64,000 nt of DNA from Fulvia fulva (taxonomy: Eukaryota > Ascomycota > Dothideomycetes > Mycosphaerellales > Mycosphaerellaceae). The DNA is taken from contig NC_063019.1 of NCBI RefSeq assembly GCF_020509005.1, forward strand, positions 4,092,001 through 4,156,000, read 5' to 3'. The position numbers were made by a program, and so were the translations under genes. Below, in pieces: positions 52,765-63,321 of the stretch. Under the pieces are notes generated by a model, which was not told the origin of the DNA, did not search any database, and saw nothing but the letters and a program-made list of their open reading frames with translations. Position 1 is the stretch's first letter, and every line of letters begins with the position of its first letter.

Positions 52765-54704
52765 GTCGTTCGGAGTAGAAAAAGGTAGTTATCGTTTAAG
52801 TCGCCCACACTGAGACCAGCATTCGAGGTCACTTGTATCCACGGTCTTGAATGAAGAACAGTAGCTCAGAGCCGGCGTCAAACACTTTACACACTTCATC
52901 CGTGGCCCAATCCTCAGTTGTGCCGCTGTTAGGTGCAGTGACGTCTCACACCGTCGCAGCAGCACTGCACAAAACTCGGACTCACGTCGACTTTCGTGTC
53001 TCGGGTCCGTAGCCCATTTGAGCACTCCGTATGGCACTGCCTTTTTCTTAGTGATGTAAGTCCACCATGGATCAGCGTATAGCCTGCATAGCCACCGTAT
53101 GGCCACTATGGCCGTGGTATGGCCAAAGTCGCCCAACGTCATTTTGCTCCACTTGCTGGCCTAATCGGAAGGCTTCCTGCCTGATATGCCTTAGAATTAT
53201 GACTTTGACACCAAAATTGCTCCACTTAAGGTGTTATGTTTGGGGGTGGTCTTATGGCCAAGATGGACGACGGTACAGCCAACGTGGCCAGCACCATGGC
53301 CATGGCAAGAGGCTATGCTATGCACGTGGCTGTGGACTCCATCACTACTTTTTCTTGTCTTCTCGATTGAGCAAGGGTCGAGGGTGGGGACTATACATGG
53401 TTGTAGCAGTCAGTACCGAGGCGGTTGCAGACTCCTCGAGATGCTACTCTCGGTTCTTCCACTGCAAACCCAGAACCACTATCAGGAGCATGTGTCCTCA
53501 CCCGAGTGATGGCTCATCCTCAAGGTTTGTAGCCGACCATGGGGTCTGCAGCGATGCTTGCAGTAGCTCTTCGGTATCGTGTAGTCTGGTTGGCAGAAGC
53601 GATTGCTTGAGATAGTGGAGACCCTTGCCTCGCGAGAACAAGCCCTAAGACCGTGAGGACGATGGTCACGGTTACAGACGGCTAAGGAATAGACCAGAGG
53701 TCTGGCTGCTGTCATAGCGAATGCTTCCTCATGCAAGATTCCCCTCACGATCGATGCAGTAGGGATAGGGGACACTGCCTAGGAATTACGCCTTACCCGT
53801 GTAAGGATGTTGTAGCGTTCAGTAGAAGTGGGTTGGCGGTCATGTCCTGGGACCGCTGCCTGCCACACGGAAATGATCTCCCGGCGCCTCCTGGGCTCAG
53901 AGGTCAGTATCCAGTAGTGGAGGGTACAGTCGGAGGTCTCCGCTGGAAGAAGAAGAGGCATGAAGGTTTGAGTAAGCGAGATGTCCGGATAGTCTCGATG
54001 CCTCCAATTCTGAAGATTATCCATATTAGATTGAAGTCTGCTGCCGGGGGTTATCGGTCTTGATGTCCTTTGAGCCTTGTGGAGGCACTTAAGCCTGCAT
54101 TGGGAAGTAAACTTCTCGCCAAAGCAGTGGCTGTCGGCCAAGGTGACGTCTTAGCCTGCTTACACAATATGAATCCTGGCTGCTGTGTGGTTATGGGTCA
54201 ACCTTGCCGTGGCGTAATGATGGTCCGCTAGGCTGTTGGCGCCATGTGGCAACGCTACGAGCAAGGGCTCGCAGATTGTCGACCGACTGTCTCTTCGTGG
54301 ATTAGTGGATGACTTCGTTCTCTTATCAGATCCTTCCTCAATCGGACTGCAGAGTGACGGCCACGCCCATGTTAGCCTTCCACATCCGGCAAAGGTGGTT
54401 TCAGAGCCGGCGGAGTCAGTGAACGTCATTCCCGATGCATCATCGAAGGACAGTACAGAGGGCAAATGCCACAGGACTATGTGACCGAGACAAATGAAGT
54501 CTGAAGGTTGTGTTGAGGTGGCATATGTGGGAGGGACATGTTGATGAGTGATAATGGGTCGTGAGAAGGAAGAAGAGTTGGCTTCGAGACCGAACAAGAC
54601 GCTCGGCAAAACTTTGATCCCCCTTCCACAGCAGAGTCCGACGATGGAAACGAGCAACCAAAAAGCATCGTAGACTTATGCTTTAGCACGTTGACTTTGG
54701 AGGC
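52765..54704. other. No strongly supported gene
   Basis: About 1.9 kb upstream of the isocyanide synthase. GC-palindromic stretches built on TATGGCCA-like words occur at about 53090-53310. A plus frame at 54236-54484 (82 codons) has protein-like composition, but no domain or intron support. The part next to 52764 is the presumed promoter of the isocyanide synthase. Confidence 0.4.
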
Positions 54705-56465
54705 CTACGTACAGCCTACTAGCTTTGAGAGGTACAAGATCGCTCCCTCCTCCGTACCCACATAGCCCAGATACATATCCGGTCTCGAGACGACCACATA
54801 CCGATCATCCGAAACCACTTCCTCCGAAGGAAAGCTCAAGCCAGAGGCCGTCTTCTCTTCCTCGCCAGGAGACAGAATTGTATATCGAGCTAACGGAATA
54901 GAGAATTCCGGCTAGCTTCGCTTTAGTGATCCGCTAATAGACAGTATCGAGAACTGCCTATACGCGATAGTTGAGTATAGACGTATCGCGTCCGAAGATT
55001 CGGGTATTAGTAGTTCAATATTAGGGCATCGTAGACTAGCTTTCCAAATACCCTACCTAGACGGCTCTATTAAGCTTGAGCCGGTCATGTCATATACTAC
55101 GCCTATACCTACGTAGAAGTGAGCTTTTGAGCCTAGCTTAATAGACAAAGGGCTAACACGTACTAGTGATATACCCGGCGTTCTTCTCGATCGTACCGAC
55201 GTACTCTTTAGTAGTGTGTACAGTCTTACGTATAAGTCGTGTAGCGACGTTAATAACGTATTAAGCCACGGTTCTACGTTCTATATCGTAGCTTTAGATT
55301 AGGGAGGCAGGAGTAGTAGTGCCCTTTTGCCTTAGGTTAAGAGTTATAGACAACCGCTAGGCTAGAGCAAATGTATTAGCGATGCCGGTATTAAGGCCTT
55401 GACCGCCGTTTATAGCGTAGACGTAGGCGGCGTTACTAGCGAGTAAGATACGTCTAGTTCCCGTTTTCGAAATAAAGCTCGAGGCGATCCGCTCCTTAAC
55501 TAGAAGTGTCGTTAGATTAGTACTAGAGTAGGGAATCTAATATAGGTATAGTATATACTCTCAAAGGTACTGAACCACTCCGTGCTCTTGTATTCCACCC
55601 AATGCGGCCTCATGTGCTCTCGAATCGAAGCCTCTGCCTTCTCCTGCGTCACTTCTCCCTCCAGCAGAACGTAGAATCGCGCCATGCCACGTTCGCGCGG
55701 GATCCATGACACCCTCGACTGCTCGTTGAGTTGGAATGTAATGATCTCAGAGCAGACGGGAAAGTCAGTGTCAATGAAAGTGTCGAGGACAGCCCAGACC
55801 ATCTCCGGCTTGGTACCCGTGAAACTGATCCCCAGCGCATTGCGAACCATGGACTTGGCTCCGTCTGCTCCGATGGCATACTTCGCAGAAATCGTTCGCT
55901 GTTGGTCGGTCGTGATCGTGACGCTTTCCTGGCCCTCGGAGATCGAGACTACTCGCTCGTCGTAGTGTACTGTGTCTGCGGGCAGACGCTTTAGCAACGC
56001 GTGCTCGATGTCGGGCTGGCCGATCATCAAGAAGCACTTGTGAAGGCAGTGCTGCAGCCCTACCCACCACTCACTCTAGCGGGACTTGAAGGCTCCATCA
56101 CCAAAGGTCGAGCTGGTGTTGCATTCGATTCCCTTTTCGCGGAGCTCATCTAAGAGCCCAGTAATTTGGAGATACTGCTGTGTTCTGGCGTTGAGGGCAT
56201 CCGCACGTCCAAGAGTTAGAGGACCGGACTTTGCATCTGGTCGGTTCACGATCAGATCGGGTGACTACATTCTGGTACGGGACTTGAACAACTCACCGAT
56301 GACTGAGACTGTGGTTCCCAGCTGACGCAGTAGAAGAGCAGAAAGTAGGCTCGTAGGCCCGCTTGTGATGCTGTCAGTATGTGAGGCACAGCACCAAGCT
56401 GGCGACTTGCCTCCAATGATCGCAACATCAACCTGTTCATCCTGGACAATTGGCAGACTATCCAT
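54705..56465 (-). pseudogene. FAD-dependent monooxygenase, RIP-damaged
   Basis: PHBH-fold monooxygenase related in family to the intact gene at 8949-10907. It starts at ATG 56463-56465 with QVDVAIIGG; a 45-bp intron (56362-56406) joins this to NGPTSLLSALLLRQLG to complete the FAD-binding loop. A second intron (GTGAGT donor, GACCAG acceptor) leads to DAKSGPLTLGRADALNAR. An in-frame TAG lies at 56076-56078, then a clean stretch to about 55560 (SAKYAIGADGAKSMVRNALG). From about 55550 to 54890 the DNA is RIP-like: the second FAD motif is still legible as AINGGQGLNTGIANTFALA*, but its preceding Gly-Asp is now Ser-Asn. The last about 60 codons (TILSPGEEEKTASG .. to TAG 54705) are clean again. Non-functional. 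Confidence 0.82.
54890..55555. other. RIP-like mutation patch with sharp edges inside the monooxygenase
   Basis: Within about 660 bp the sequence becomes TA-rich with TAG stops and few CA/TG, like the retroelement island 11 kb away, while both sides are ordinary. The encoded protein is contiguous across both edges, so this is not an inserted TE but mutated gene sequence. Confidence 0.72.
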
Positions 56466-56928
56466 TCTCTCGGTGTAATGTCAAGCCGTGACAGAGCTGT
56501 TGACTATCGTACAGACGAGCTGATCGCAAAGGCTCTGCTGCCAAAGGCGAGATGTAGTCGTAGTGGCTCCACTACTCTTTGAAAATCGGAGATGGTCGCA
56601 TTCTGATGGGCTGCTACGACCTACCTGATGCCAGCAGCATTGAGAGGGTTTGCCGTGATCATCCAACGGGTCTCGTCCAAGACCAACGGTCCTCCGAAGC
56701 TACAGTCTCTGTTCAACTCCGATCGTTACCCACCGGTCTGACAGGCCTTTTGCAAAGTCGAGAAAGAAGCATAACCAGCATCGATAGTGCTTCCGGATTC
56801 TATGAAACTGCCCTTGGCCACGGTTTAAAGTGCTTTCACGGTGTTTTCGTCGTCCTCTGCCTGCTTCCGGACTTTACAGGGTTGAGAGTGGGTAACGATC
56901 GGACGTGGAAGCAGACTGTATGTGTGCA

Positions 56929-56969
56929 CTCCAGCGTAGTGTCCAGCGTAGTGTCCTCCGGCGTAGTAT
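56929..56969. repeat. Short tandem repeat CCAGCGTAGTGT
   Basis: About three imperfect 12-15 bp units just before the telomere-like tract: CTCCAGCGTAGTGT, CCAGCGTAGTGT and CCTCCGGCGTAGTAT. Confidence 0.65.
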
Positions 56970-56977
56970 CGCACCGC

Positions 56978-57001
56978 TTAGGGTTGGGGTTAGGGTTAGG
57001 G
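56978..57001 (+). repeat. Interstitial telomere-type repeat
   Basis: Four head-to-tail hexamers: TTAGGG, TTGGGG, TTAGGG, TTAGGG. TTAGGG is the usual telomere unit of filamentous ascomycetes. The tract is internal, with genes on both sides. Confidence 0.85.
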
Positions 57002-57284
57002 TATCCCACCGCCCCGATAACTGGACACCCCGACCGAATCGCGAGAAGCTCGGTGCATTGCCTTGCCTTGCCAGAGCAGGACGACACCCTCCATCCGATG
57101 ATCAAAGGACCAGGCCAGGCCAGACCAAAAGCCACGGCCCGAAGCCACGGATGATCGCGCCATAGCACGCACATCGAGCGAACTCTAGAAAGTCCCGTAG
57201 GCCGTCCTGTCGCCGACAACCGTGGGACAACCGTGGGACGAGCATGGGTATATCGCTAGCGTGGTTGTCCGACACAGGGCCCAC

Positions 57285-57310
57285 CACACACACACACACA
57301 CACACACACA
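57285..57310. repeat. (CA)13 microsatellite
   Basis: Uninterrupted CA dinucleotides followed by CCCACACACCCACC. Confidence 0.9.
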
Positions 57311-58011
57311 CCCACACACCCACCTGCACGAGCACCCCATCCCTGCCATCGATCCACGTCTCCTCCGATACTTATCCGTCGCGGTCCGGCGATGAAGTGC
57401 CATGCAAGCTAGCATTCCCATCACATCCATCGTCGTTCCACCTCTGCTCGGATGATGGATCCAACACGACGTCGAGACCGCTAGCAAAGCACAAAGGATG
57501 GGAAAAGAATTTCTTTCCTGATACAGTAGCGTTCGGGCGAGATTCGTGCAAGACGGTGCTTGCAGACGTGGATCTCGAGGAGGCGATTGCTATGCGTGCT
57601 CGCTCGCTCGGACGCTTGATAGCTCAGCAAAGTCGTTGTGACTGAGATTCTAACAATGTCGGTATTAGAGAGATCGGAACCCAGCAGTGAAGTGAGGGAC
57701 GCTCCGATCCGACGAACCCCAAAGACGCCGGATTCCGTGCATGGTCACAAGTCGCTGGAGCCTTCTGTTTCTACTTCAACACTTGGGGTGGACTCGACGA
57801 GCACTGCACATAACATCAGAATCGAGACGACTGTGTATGAGGCTGGTCCATCAGGTCCTGTCGTGAGACTTCTAAAATCAGGGCGTACGTTCAGCTCTAT
57901 CTGTACATCGACAGGTAGCTTGGTAAGGAAAGGGAAATAAAAGACTGGCCAACACCAATCGTGGCATTCGAGGTGCGTTGCAAAACCTCAGTGAATGGCA
58001 CGAACTTGCTG

Positions 58012-59606
58012 CTAGCCACCACGTCCATCAACACGAGCCTGCTTCTTGCGCTGCTTGGGCGTAGTCTCATCGTCCTCCTCATCGCATTCCTCGATCGCGC
58101 CAGCGATAGAGTCCGCATAGCTGCGCTTCCTGCTGCTGTCAAAGCGATTGAGCTTCGGCCGTGGTGTCGCCTGATCATCTGGTTCTGCATCGTAATCTGC
58201 TTCATGGTAACCATGAATTTTCAATGGAGGCTGGACAGGCGGCTGCAGCATTCCGTTTGCGCTGTGGACAGATCCTGCACGGCTGTGCGGCCTCTTCGCG
58301 GTCGTTGGCGCTGGTCCATACGCTGGCCCAGGAGTCTGGTAGACTAGCTTGGGAGAGCCCGTGACTCCCAGTGCTGCGAGGATGTCTTCTTGTGTTGGAT
58401 CATGAATCGGAGGTAAGGGTATTGGCCGTGTTATCTTTCCGGTATGATGCGATGTTGTTGAACAGACGGAGTTGGTTCGGGAATGTCGTTCGCGGTGCTG
58501 GGATGGCTCTCGGCTTCGGGAACGCAGCGCTTGCTCGAAGTTGTTGAGGATGGTATTGTTGCTTGATGCCAGTGGCTGACGACTATATGTATCCATGTCG
58601 ACATCATTTGCTGGGGTGGACTCTCTGGTTAGAGAAGGCGTTGGACTGCGGCGATCTCCAGTGGCCCACTTCTCGTCAAAGCGAATCTTGTACTGATCAA
58701 GCATTTCCGACAGACTGGTGATCCGCGAGCAGACGGCGGCAAATTCGCGAAAGATCAGACTATCTTTGACCTCTTCCCAGACATCCGTCTGCCTGACACT
58801 GAGCAGGGACTCTTCTCGTCTGGACTTTGTGAAGAACTCCGAGACCGATTCGTCATCACTGGCTTGGAGCGGACGTGATGCGAGCGCTTCGAGCTCAGCT
58901 TCTTGGTACGTGGACGCCAACGCACGCTTGGTAGGTAAAGGTGGCTTCCACTCAATGATACCAAGGCTCAGGTGCTCCTCGATATCTTCCGGATGCCGCG
59001 CGAAGTAGCACTCGCCATCAAAGTCCTCCTCGAGTCCATTGCTTGTGTCCGATACCATGTCCGGAGGTGGCAGTGGGTCACCGTTGCCATCCAGTACGGG
59101 CTGGGCAGCATAAGAAGGAGCAGAGTTGTGGCGATGCAGACCCCTGGTCGACGGCGGCTGATGCCAAGATCCTGGAGGCGCGCTTTGGGGTGTGGCTACA
59201 GGAGTCGGACAGGCGTGCTGTGGTTGTGGATAGTAGTTGCCTTGAGGCAGCTGATGTGGCGGAATGGCTTGATAGCGAGGCTGATATTGTTGGTGATATC
59301 CTAGGTGAGCGGGTTGTTGGTAGCCATATCCTGGTTGCTGCCCGAAGTGCCCGAGTGGTGGTGCCTGGGGTTGGGCCGGACCTCTGTAACCTGGAGGAGG
59401 TGGATATCTGGTGATGATTGGGCCATTCCCGGGGGGCTTCTTTGCTGGCGGAGGTCCGCTGTGATGAGGTTAGTGCACTGAAGGGCTCAATGTTGGCATC
59501 CACTGCATGCTTTGTAGCGCCAGACGGCGGACAGTGCACGAGGATGGACGCACCTGTGGTAGGATCCGGCTGGTGGCGGTAGGTGAGGCTGCGGCTGAGC
59601 GTACAT
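58012..59606 (-). CDS. Pro/Gln-rich nuclear-type protein of unknown function
   Basis: Two exons, 59606-59554 and 59458-58012, 499 aa. The 95-bp intron (59459-59553, GTGCGT..CACAG) joins MYAQPQPHLPPPAGSYH to SGPPPAKKPPGNGP in frame, extending the obvious ORF (ATG at 59058) upstream through an uninterrupted Pro/Gln/Tyr-rich region of about 145 residues. The middle (about residues 170-310) is acidic and helical (EEDFDGECYFARHPEDIEEH, then WEEVKDSLIFREFAAVCSRI). The C-terminus holds acidic EECDEEDDE next to a basic cluster TPKQRKKQARVD, a plausible nuclear localisation signal. I recognise no domain. It is divergent from the phosphatase gene. A chromatin or transcription role is only inference from composition. 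Confidence 0.75.
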
Positions 59607-60364
59607 TCTGGTAAGAGAGATGCAGGTGTCTTTCTGGTCGCAATGCAAAAGCGCTGCCTATCAGAAGTGGTGAAAGGAATGATTTTGGCGACGAGTCAAC
59701 AACAGGCCAGTAAGAGAGACGGGCTTGACGCGAGAAGGCGAAAAGGGAGATGCTGGAGCTCTGACGACTTGCAAAGAGATATGCTGCTGAGAATGTGTTG
59801 CCCTTCAGAGTGTGCGTGGTGAGTATGATGGTGATGTTGTTGTTATGCCGGAGCAGTTTGCTGGTAAGCGTTGCCTTGCCGTTCCAGCCAAGCTCGCAGA
59901 GGGATGCGTATCAGGCTTGATGACAGCACATCACCGTATTGTGCTTGATGGCGAAAAGACCCGGACGACAGTCGTGCAGCAGCGGTGGGTTTCTGCAATG
60001 CAATGCAATTCAATGCGGTGTGAGAGGATACGATGCAAGGACAAAGACGAGCTGTGGTGTTTGGGAAGGAAGAAATTAGTCGTAGTCCTAACAGTAAACA
60101 GCGAGCTCGGGCCAGGCGCAGCGATTCTCCGCACAGACGCCGGCGCCGCATCTCCAAGACTCCAGCAAGCTCAGTCTCGGCGGCAACATCGAGTCGGAGC
60201 GCAAGTCATTCTCCGCCTCCATGCTTCACATGCAGCAGCACTCCTGACCAGACCACTTTCACATGTCTTGAGAATGCCGAGAGCACAGCTGAACGCGCCC
60301 GTCTTGCCTTACGAAGACAGTCCATCGTAAAGCTTGACGCTCCCGACGAGGACATCACGTAGCA
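59607..60364. promoter_or_regulatory. Divergent promoter region
   Basis: 758 bp between two divergent start codons (59606 minus, 60365 plus). It holds no supported gene and should contain both promoters. I cannot assign individual sites. Confidence 0.45.
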
Positions 60365-61465
60365 ATGCCTGGTCTGCCTGGTACGATCCACACACCAGGC
60401 ACAGCGCACAGCCTTGCGGCGCGGATCACCATCGCCCATACTGACGGTATCATACAGCCAGCGTCGACCTCGACGAGTGCATCGCCCGCCTCTACCGCAA
60501 GGAACTCCTCGCCGACTCGGTCATTGAAGCAATATGCGCCAAAACGAAAGAGCTGCTGATGAAGGAGAGCAATGTCGTGCACATCCTCTCGCCGGTGACG
60601 GTAGTGGGAGACATACACGGACAGTTCTTCGACATGATTGAGATCTTCAAGATTGGCGGCTACTGTCCCGACACCAACTATCTCTTCCTCGGTACGCTCA
60701 CGCGACCAAACATGGCAATACGCTACACCATGCTGATTGTGTACCCCAGGGGACTACGTCGACCGCGGCCTCTTCAGCATCGAAACAATCTCCCTCCTCG
60801 TCTGCCTCAAACTCCGCTACCCGCAACGCGTCCACCTCATCCGAGGCAACCACGAATCGCGCGGCGTCACCCAATCCTACGGCTTCTACACCGAATGCTC
60901 GCGCAAATACGGCAACCCGGCAGTATGGCATTACTTCACCGACATGTTCGATTACCTGTCCCTCTCCTGCGTCATCGACGATAAGATCTTCTGCGTCCAT
61001 GGCGGCCTATCACCCAGCATCCACAGCATCGACCAGATCAAGATCATCGACCGCTTCAGAGAAATCCCACACGAAGGGCCCATGGCAGATCTGGTATGGA
61101 GCGATCCGGATGGGGAGAGGGATGAGTTCAGTCTCAGTCCGAGAGGAGCGGGATATACCTTCGGTGCGCAGGTGGTGAAGAAGTTCCTGGAGGTGAACAG
61201 CATGACACACATCCTGCGAGCGCATCAGCTCTGCAATGAGGGGTATATGGTCATGTTTGACGATCGCTTGTCGACGGTTTGGAGCGCGCCGAATTACTGC
61301 TACAGGTGTGGGAATTTGGCGAGTGTGCTGGAGGTTGGACCTGGCGGGGAGAGGAAGTGGAATGTCTTTGATGCGGCGCCGGAGAATGAGGCGCATAGAC
61401 TGGAGCAGCAGAATCAGCATAATGCTGCTGCTGGGAGTGATCCTGTCAAGGATTACTTCTTGTGA
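60365..61465 (+). CDS. PP2A-family serine/threonine protein phosphatase (Ppg1/Sit4-like)
   Basis: Three exons, 60365-60380, 60458-60691 and 60750-61465, 321 aa. The first exon encodes only MPGLP plus one base; the 77-bp intron (60381-60457) restores ASVDLDECIARLYRKELL, and the 58-bp intron (60692-60749) restores FLGDYVDRG. All metal and catalytic signatures of PPP phosphatases are present: GDIHGQ, GDYVDRG, RGNHESR, then HGGLSPS and WSAPNYCYRCGN. The protein ends DYFL, the C-terminal motif shared by PP2A, PP4 and PP6-type enzymes and the site of carboxyl methylation in PP2A. The N-terminus DLDECIARLYRKELL and overall pattern look closest to the fungal Ppg1/Sit4 branch; assignment among these needs a tree. 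Cytosolic or nuclear housekeeping regulator. Confidence 0.92.
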
Positions 61466-61629
61466 TGAAGAGGAGGTGCGGAGTTCAGACGGCGTTCAGA
61501 CGGGAATGAGCATTGCATTGCACGGTGCTTGTGCTTTGAAGGAGAGATACCACGATACATTACTGCGCGGGCATGGTTCAATTCATTGTATGATACCTTC
61601 CCATAACCACCACACCCATTAACCCACTT

Positions 61630-63321
61630 TCACAGCCCCTCCGCCACCTCCATCTCCGCCACAACCAACGGCTTCCCCAACCTCTTCCCCTCCTCATCCC
61701 CCACCTTCACAAGACTCGGAAACACCACAAACCTGCCACCCCCCTCTTCCTCTTCCTCTCCCCCATTCCCACCACCTCCCCACCCAAACGTCCACGTACT
61801 CCCCTGCACAAACAACTTCCACCCAACCTGCGCGCCCCTCATCACCACCCCCTCCAACTCCTTCACCCGCACCGCCCCCTTCCCCTTGACCACAAAGGGC
61901 TGCAACACACAATCCAAACTCGCCGTCAGTTCGCTAATATTCCCCGTCCTCGCGTCCCGGAAATCGAGCTGCTGCTCCACGCCGTCGGAGTATATCGCCG
62001 CCATGGCCGCGCCGATGACTTGTCGCCATTTGTGTAGGGACATTAACCAGTCTGAGGAGGAGGTGGTGGCACTTTCCTGCACGATGCGCATGGAGGAGGG
62101 GCAAGGGCAGCGGAATGGGGAAGCCGGACGAGCGCTGACGGGGCCGAGCGGGATGGGTTCGAGGGCTTCGATGCAGCGGGATATTTCCGGGGGGAGGAGG
62201 GTACTGGATAAGGGCGCGGAGGGGTGGATGTTGGTGAGGATGTTCCAGGCGATGAGGAAGCGGATTGCGGCGAGGCGGGTGGTGGGTTTTTTGAGGAGGC
62301 GGTCTATGTGGCGCTCGGAGAGGGGGCAGGTGGGGGAGAGGAGTTCGGGGAGGCCGTCGAGGTTGTGGGTGGTTGATCGGTGGGTTTGGGCGAGGTGGGC
62401 TAGTTCGGAAGAGGCGGTGCAGTAGGTTTCGACGTAGGCGCGGATGGAGGCGTTGAGGTTGGTGAAGTCTTCTTGGAGTTCGAAGTCGGAGGCGGGTGGG
62501 AGGAGGTCGACGATGGAGTTGGAGGTGGTGGTGGTGGGGTCGTGTTTTTCGAGGGCTGCGGTGGCGCTTGTGCCGGAGAAGGTGTCGCTGTGGTCTTGGT
62601 AGGAGTCCAAGGGCTCGTGTGCTGAGACGCGGTTTCTGCGACGCCGCCGGAGCAAGAAGAGGGCGATGAATGCTGCTATGATCGCACCAGCAGCGGCCGT
62701 GGCTACGCTGATACCGGCCACAACCTTGGGCCTCAGTGCATGGCCGCTGGAGGCAACAGTTGCGTTGCCACTGCTAGAAAATGCGTCCGTGGAGACCACA
62801 CCAGATTCTGTACTAGATGTGATCCCAGTATGGCTCGTCGAGGGCAACAGAACGATCCTGGTACTGGTGGACGACAGAGTGAGGCTCGTCGTAGCATTGC
62901 TCGAAGAGACTGCCGCAGTCGGGGTGCTCGAGACAGTTGGAGGTGGGCTGCTGGATTCGCTGCTTGCGCCTGATGCCTGGCCTGTCCCGGGCGGGTCAGG
63001 ATTCAGAGCAGGATCCGGGAATGTTGGTGATGGAGAGATCGAAGCACTCGCCGCTCCAGTCTGACTAGCCATGGCTTCGGGACCACTATCGACATCAATG
63101 AAGGGAGATGCAGGGTTAGACGATGGCACAGTCGTTGTCCCCGAAGTCGTCGAAGCGGCGATGGTGGTAGTGGACTCCAAGCCACTCATTCTGCTCACTG
63201 AATATGCTGGAGCCTGAGCAGCATACGTGCTCGGGAAAGGGCCGCCGTACGCGATGCGTATCGTGAAGTTGGATGTTTTCGAAGCAATTGCAACCAACAC
63301 GCTCGACTTGTTGCTGTGCAT
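61630..63321 (-). CDS. Ser/Thr-rich single-pass membrane protein with cytosolic domain
   Basis: The open frame runs to 63342, but its first ATG is at 63319-63321 (563 aa); an upstream exon carrying the signal peptide is likely, since a short minus frame near 63375-63445 begins MSRHLLYLLVL. From this start, residues about 1-40 are a small ectodomain (NFTIRIAYGGPFPSTY). A Ser/Thr/Pro-rich stalk follows to about residue 200, probably heavily O-glycosylated. One transmembrane helix (VVAGISVATAAAGAIIAAFI) is followed by the stop-transfer RRRRRNR. The cytosolic part (about 320 aa) contains a helical region around LLKKPTTRLAAIRFLIAWNIL. The layout resembles fungal wall-sensor-like proteins, but I see no WSC cysteine domain. 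Confidence 0.7.
   Translation of the reverse strand: MHSNKSSVLVAIASKTSNFTIRIAYGGPFPSTYAAQAPAYSVSRMSGLESTTTIAASTTSGTTTVPSSNPASPFIDVDSGPEAMASQTGAASASISPSPTFPDPALNPDPPGTGQASGASSESSSPPPTVSSTPTAAVSSSNATTSLTLSSTSTRIVLLPSTSHTGITSSTESGVVSTDAFSSSGNATVASSGHALRPKVVAGISVATAAAGAIIAAFIALFLLRRRRRNRVSAHEPLDSYQDHSDTFSGTSATAALEKHDPTTTTSNSIVDLLPPASDFELQEDFTNLNASIRAYVETYCTASSELAHLAQTHRSTTHNLDGLPELLSPTCPLSERHIDRLLKKPTTRLAAIRFLIAWNILTNIHPSAPLSSTLLPPEISRCIEALEPIPLGPVSARPASPFRCPCPSSMRIVQESATTSSSDWLMSLHKWRQVIGAAMAAIYSDGVEQQLDFRDARTGNISELTASLDCVLQPFVVKGKGAVRVKELEGVVMRGAQVGWKLFVQGSTWTFGWGGGGNGGEEEEEGGGRFVVFPSLVKVGDEEGKRLGKPLVVAEMEVAEGL

Larger units (their letters stand above)
56466..58011. other. Intergenic region with interstitial telomere repeat and CA microsatellite
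   Basis: No strongly supported gene. Plus frames at 57244-57645 and 57638-57940 have somewhat protein-like ends (for example FPDTVAFGRDSCKTVLADVD) and might be exons of a small hypothetical gene, but no domain or splice site confirms it. Confidence 0.4.

Noticed and set aside
8949..56465. Single biosynthetic cluster spanning both FAD monooxygenases, the SDR, the terpene synthase and the isocyanide synthase
   Set aside because: The genes are separated by 32 kb of transposons, two are pseudogenes, and no shared backbone chemistry links a terpene synthase to an isocyanide synthase. Proximity alone is not enough.
57102..57487. Minus-strand frames rich in Val-Cys repeats
   Set aside because: They are translations of the CA microsatellite and its flanks.
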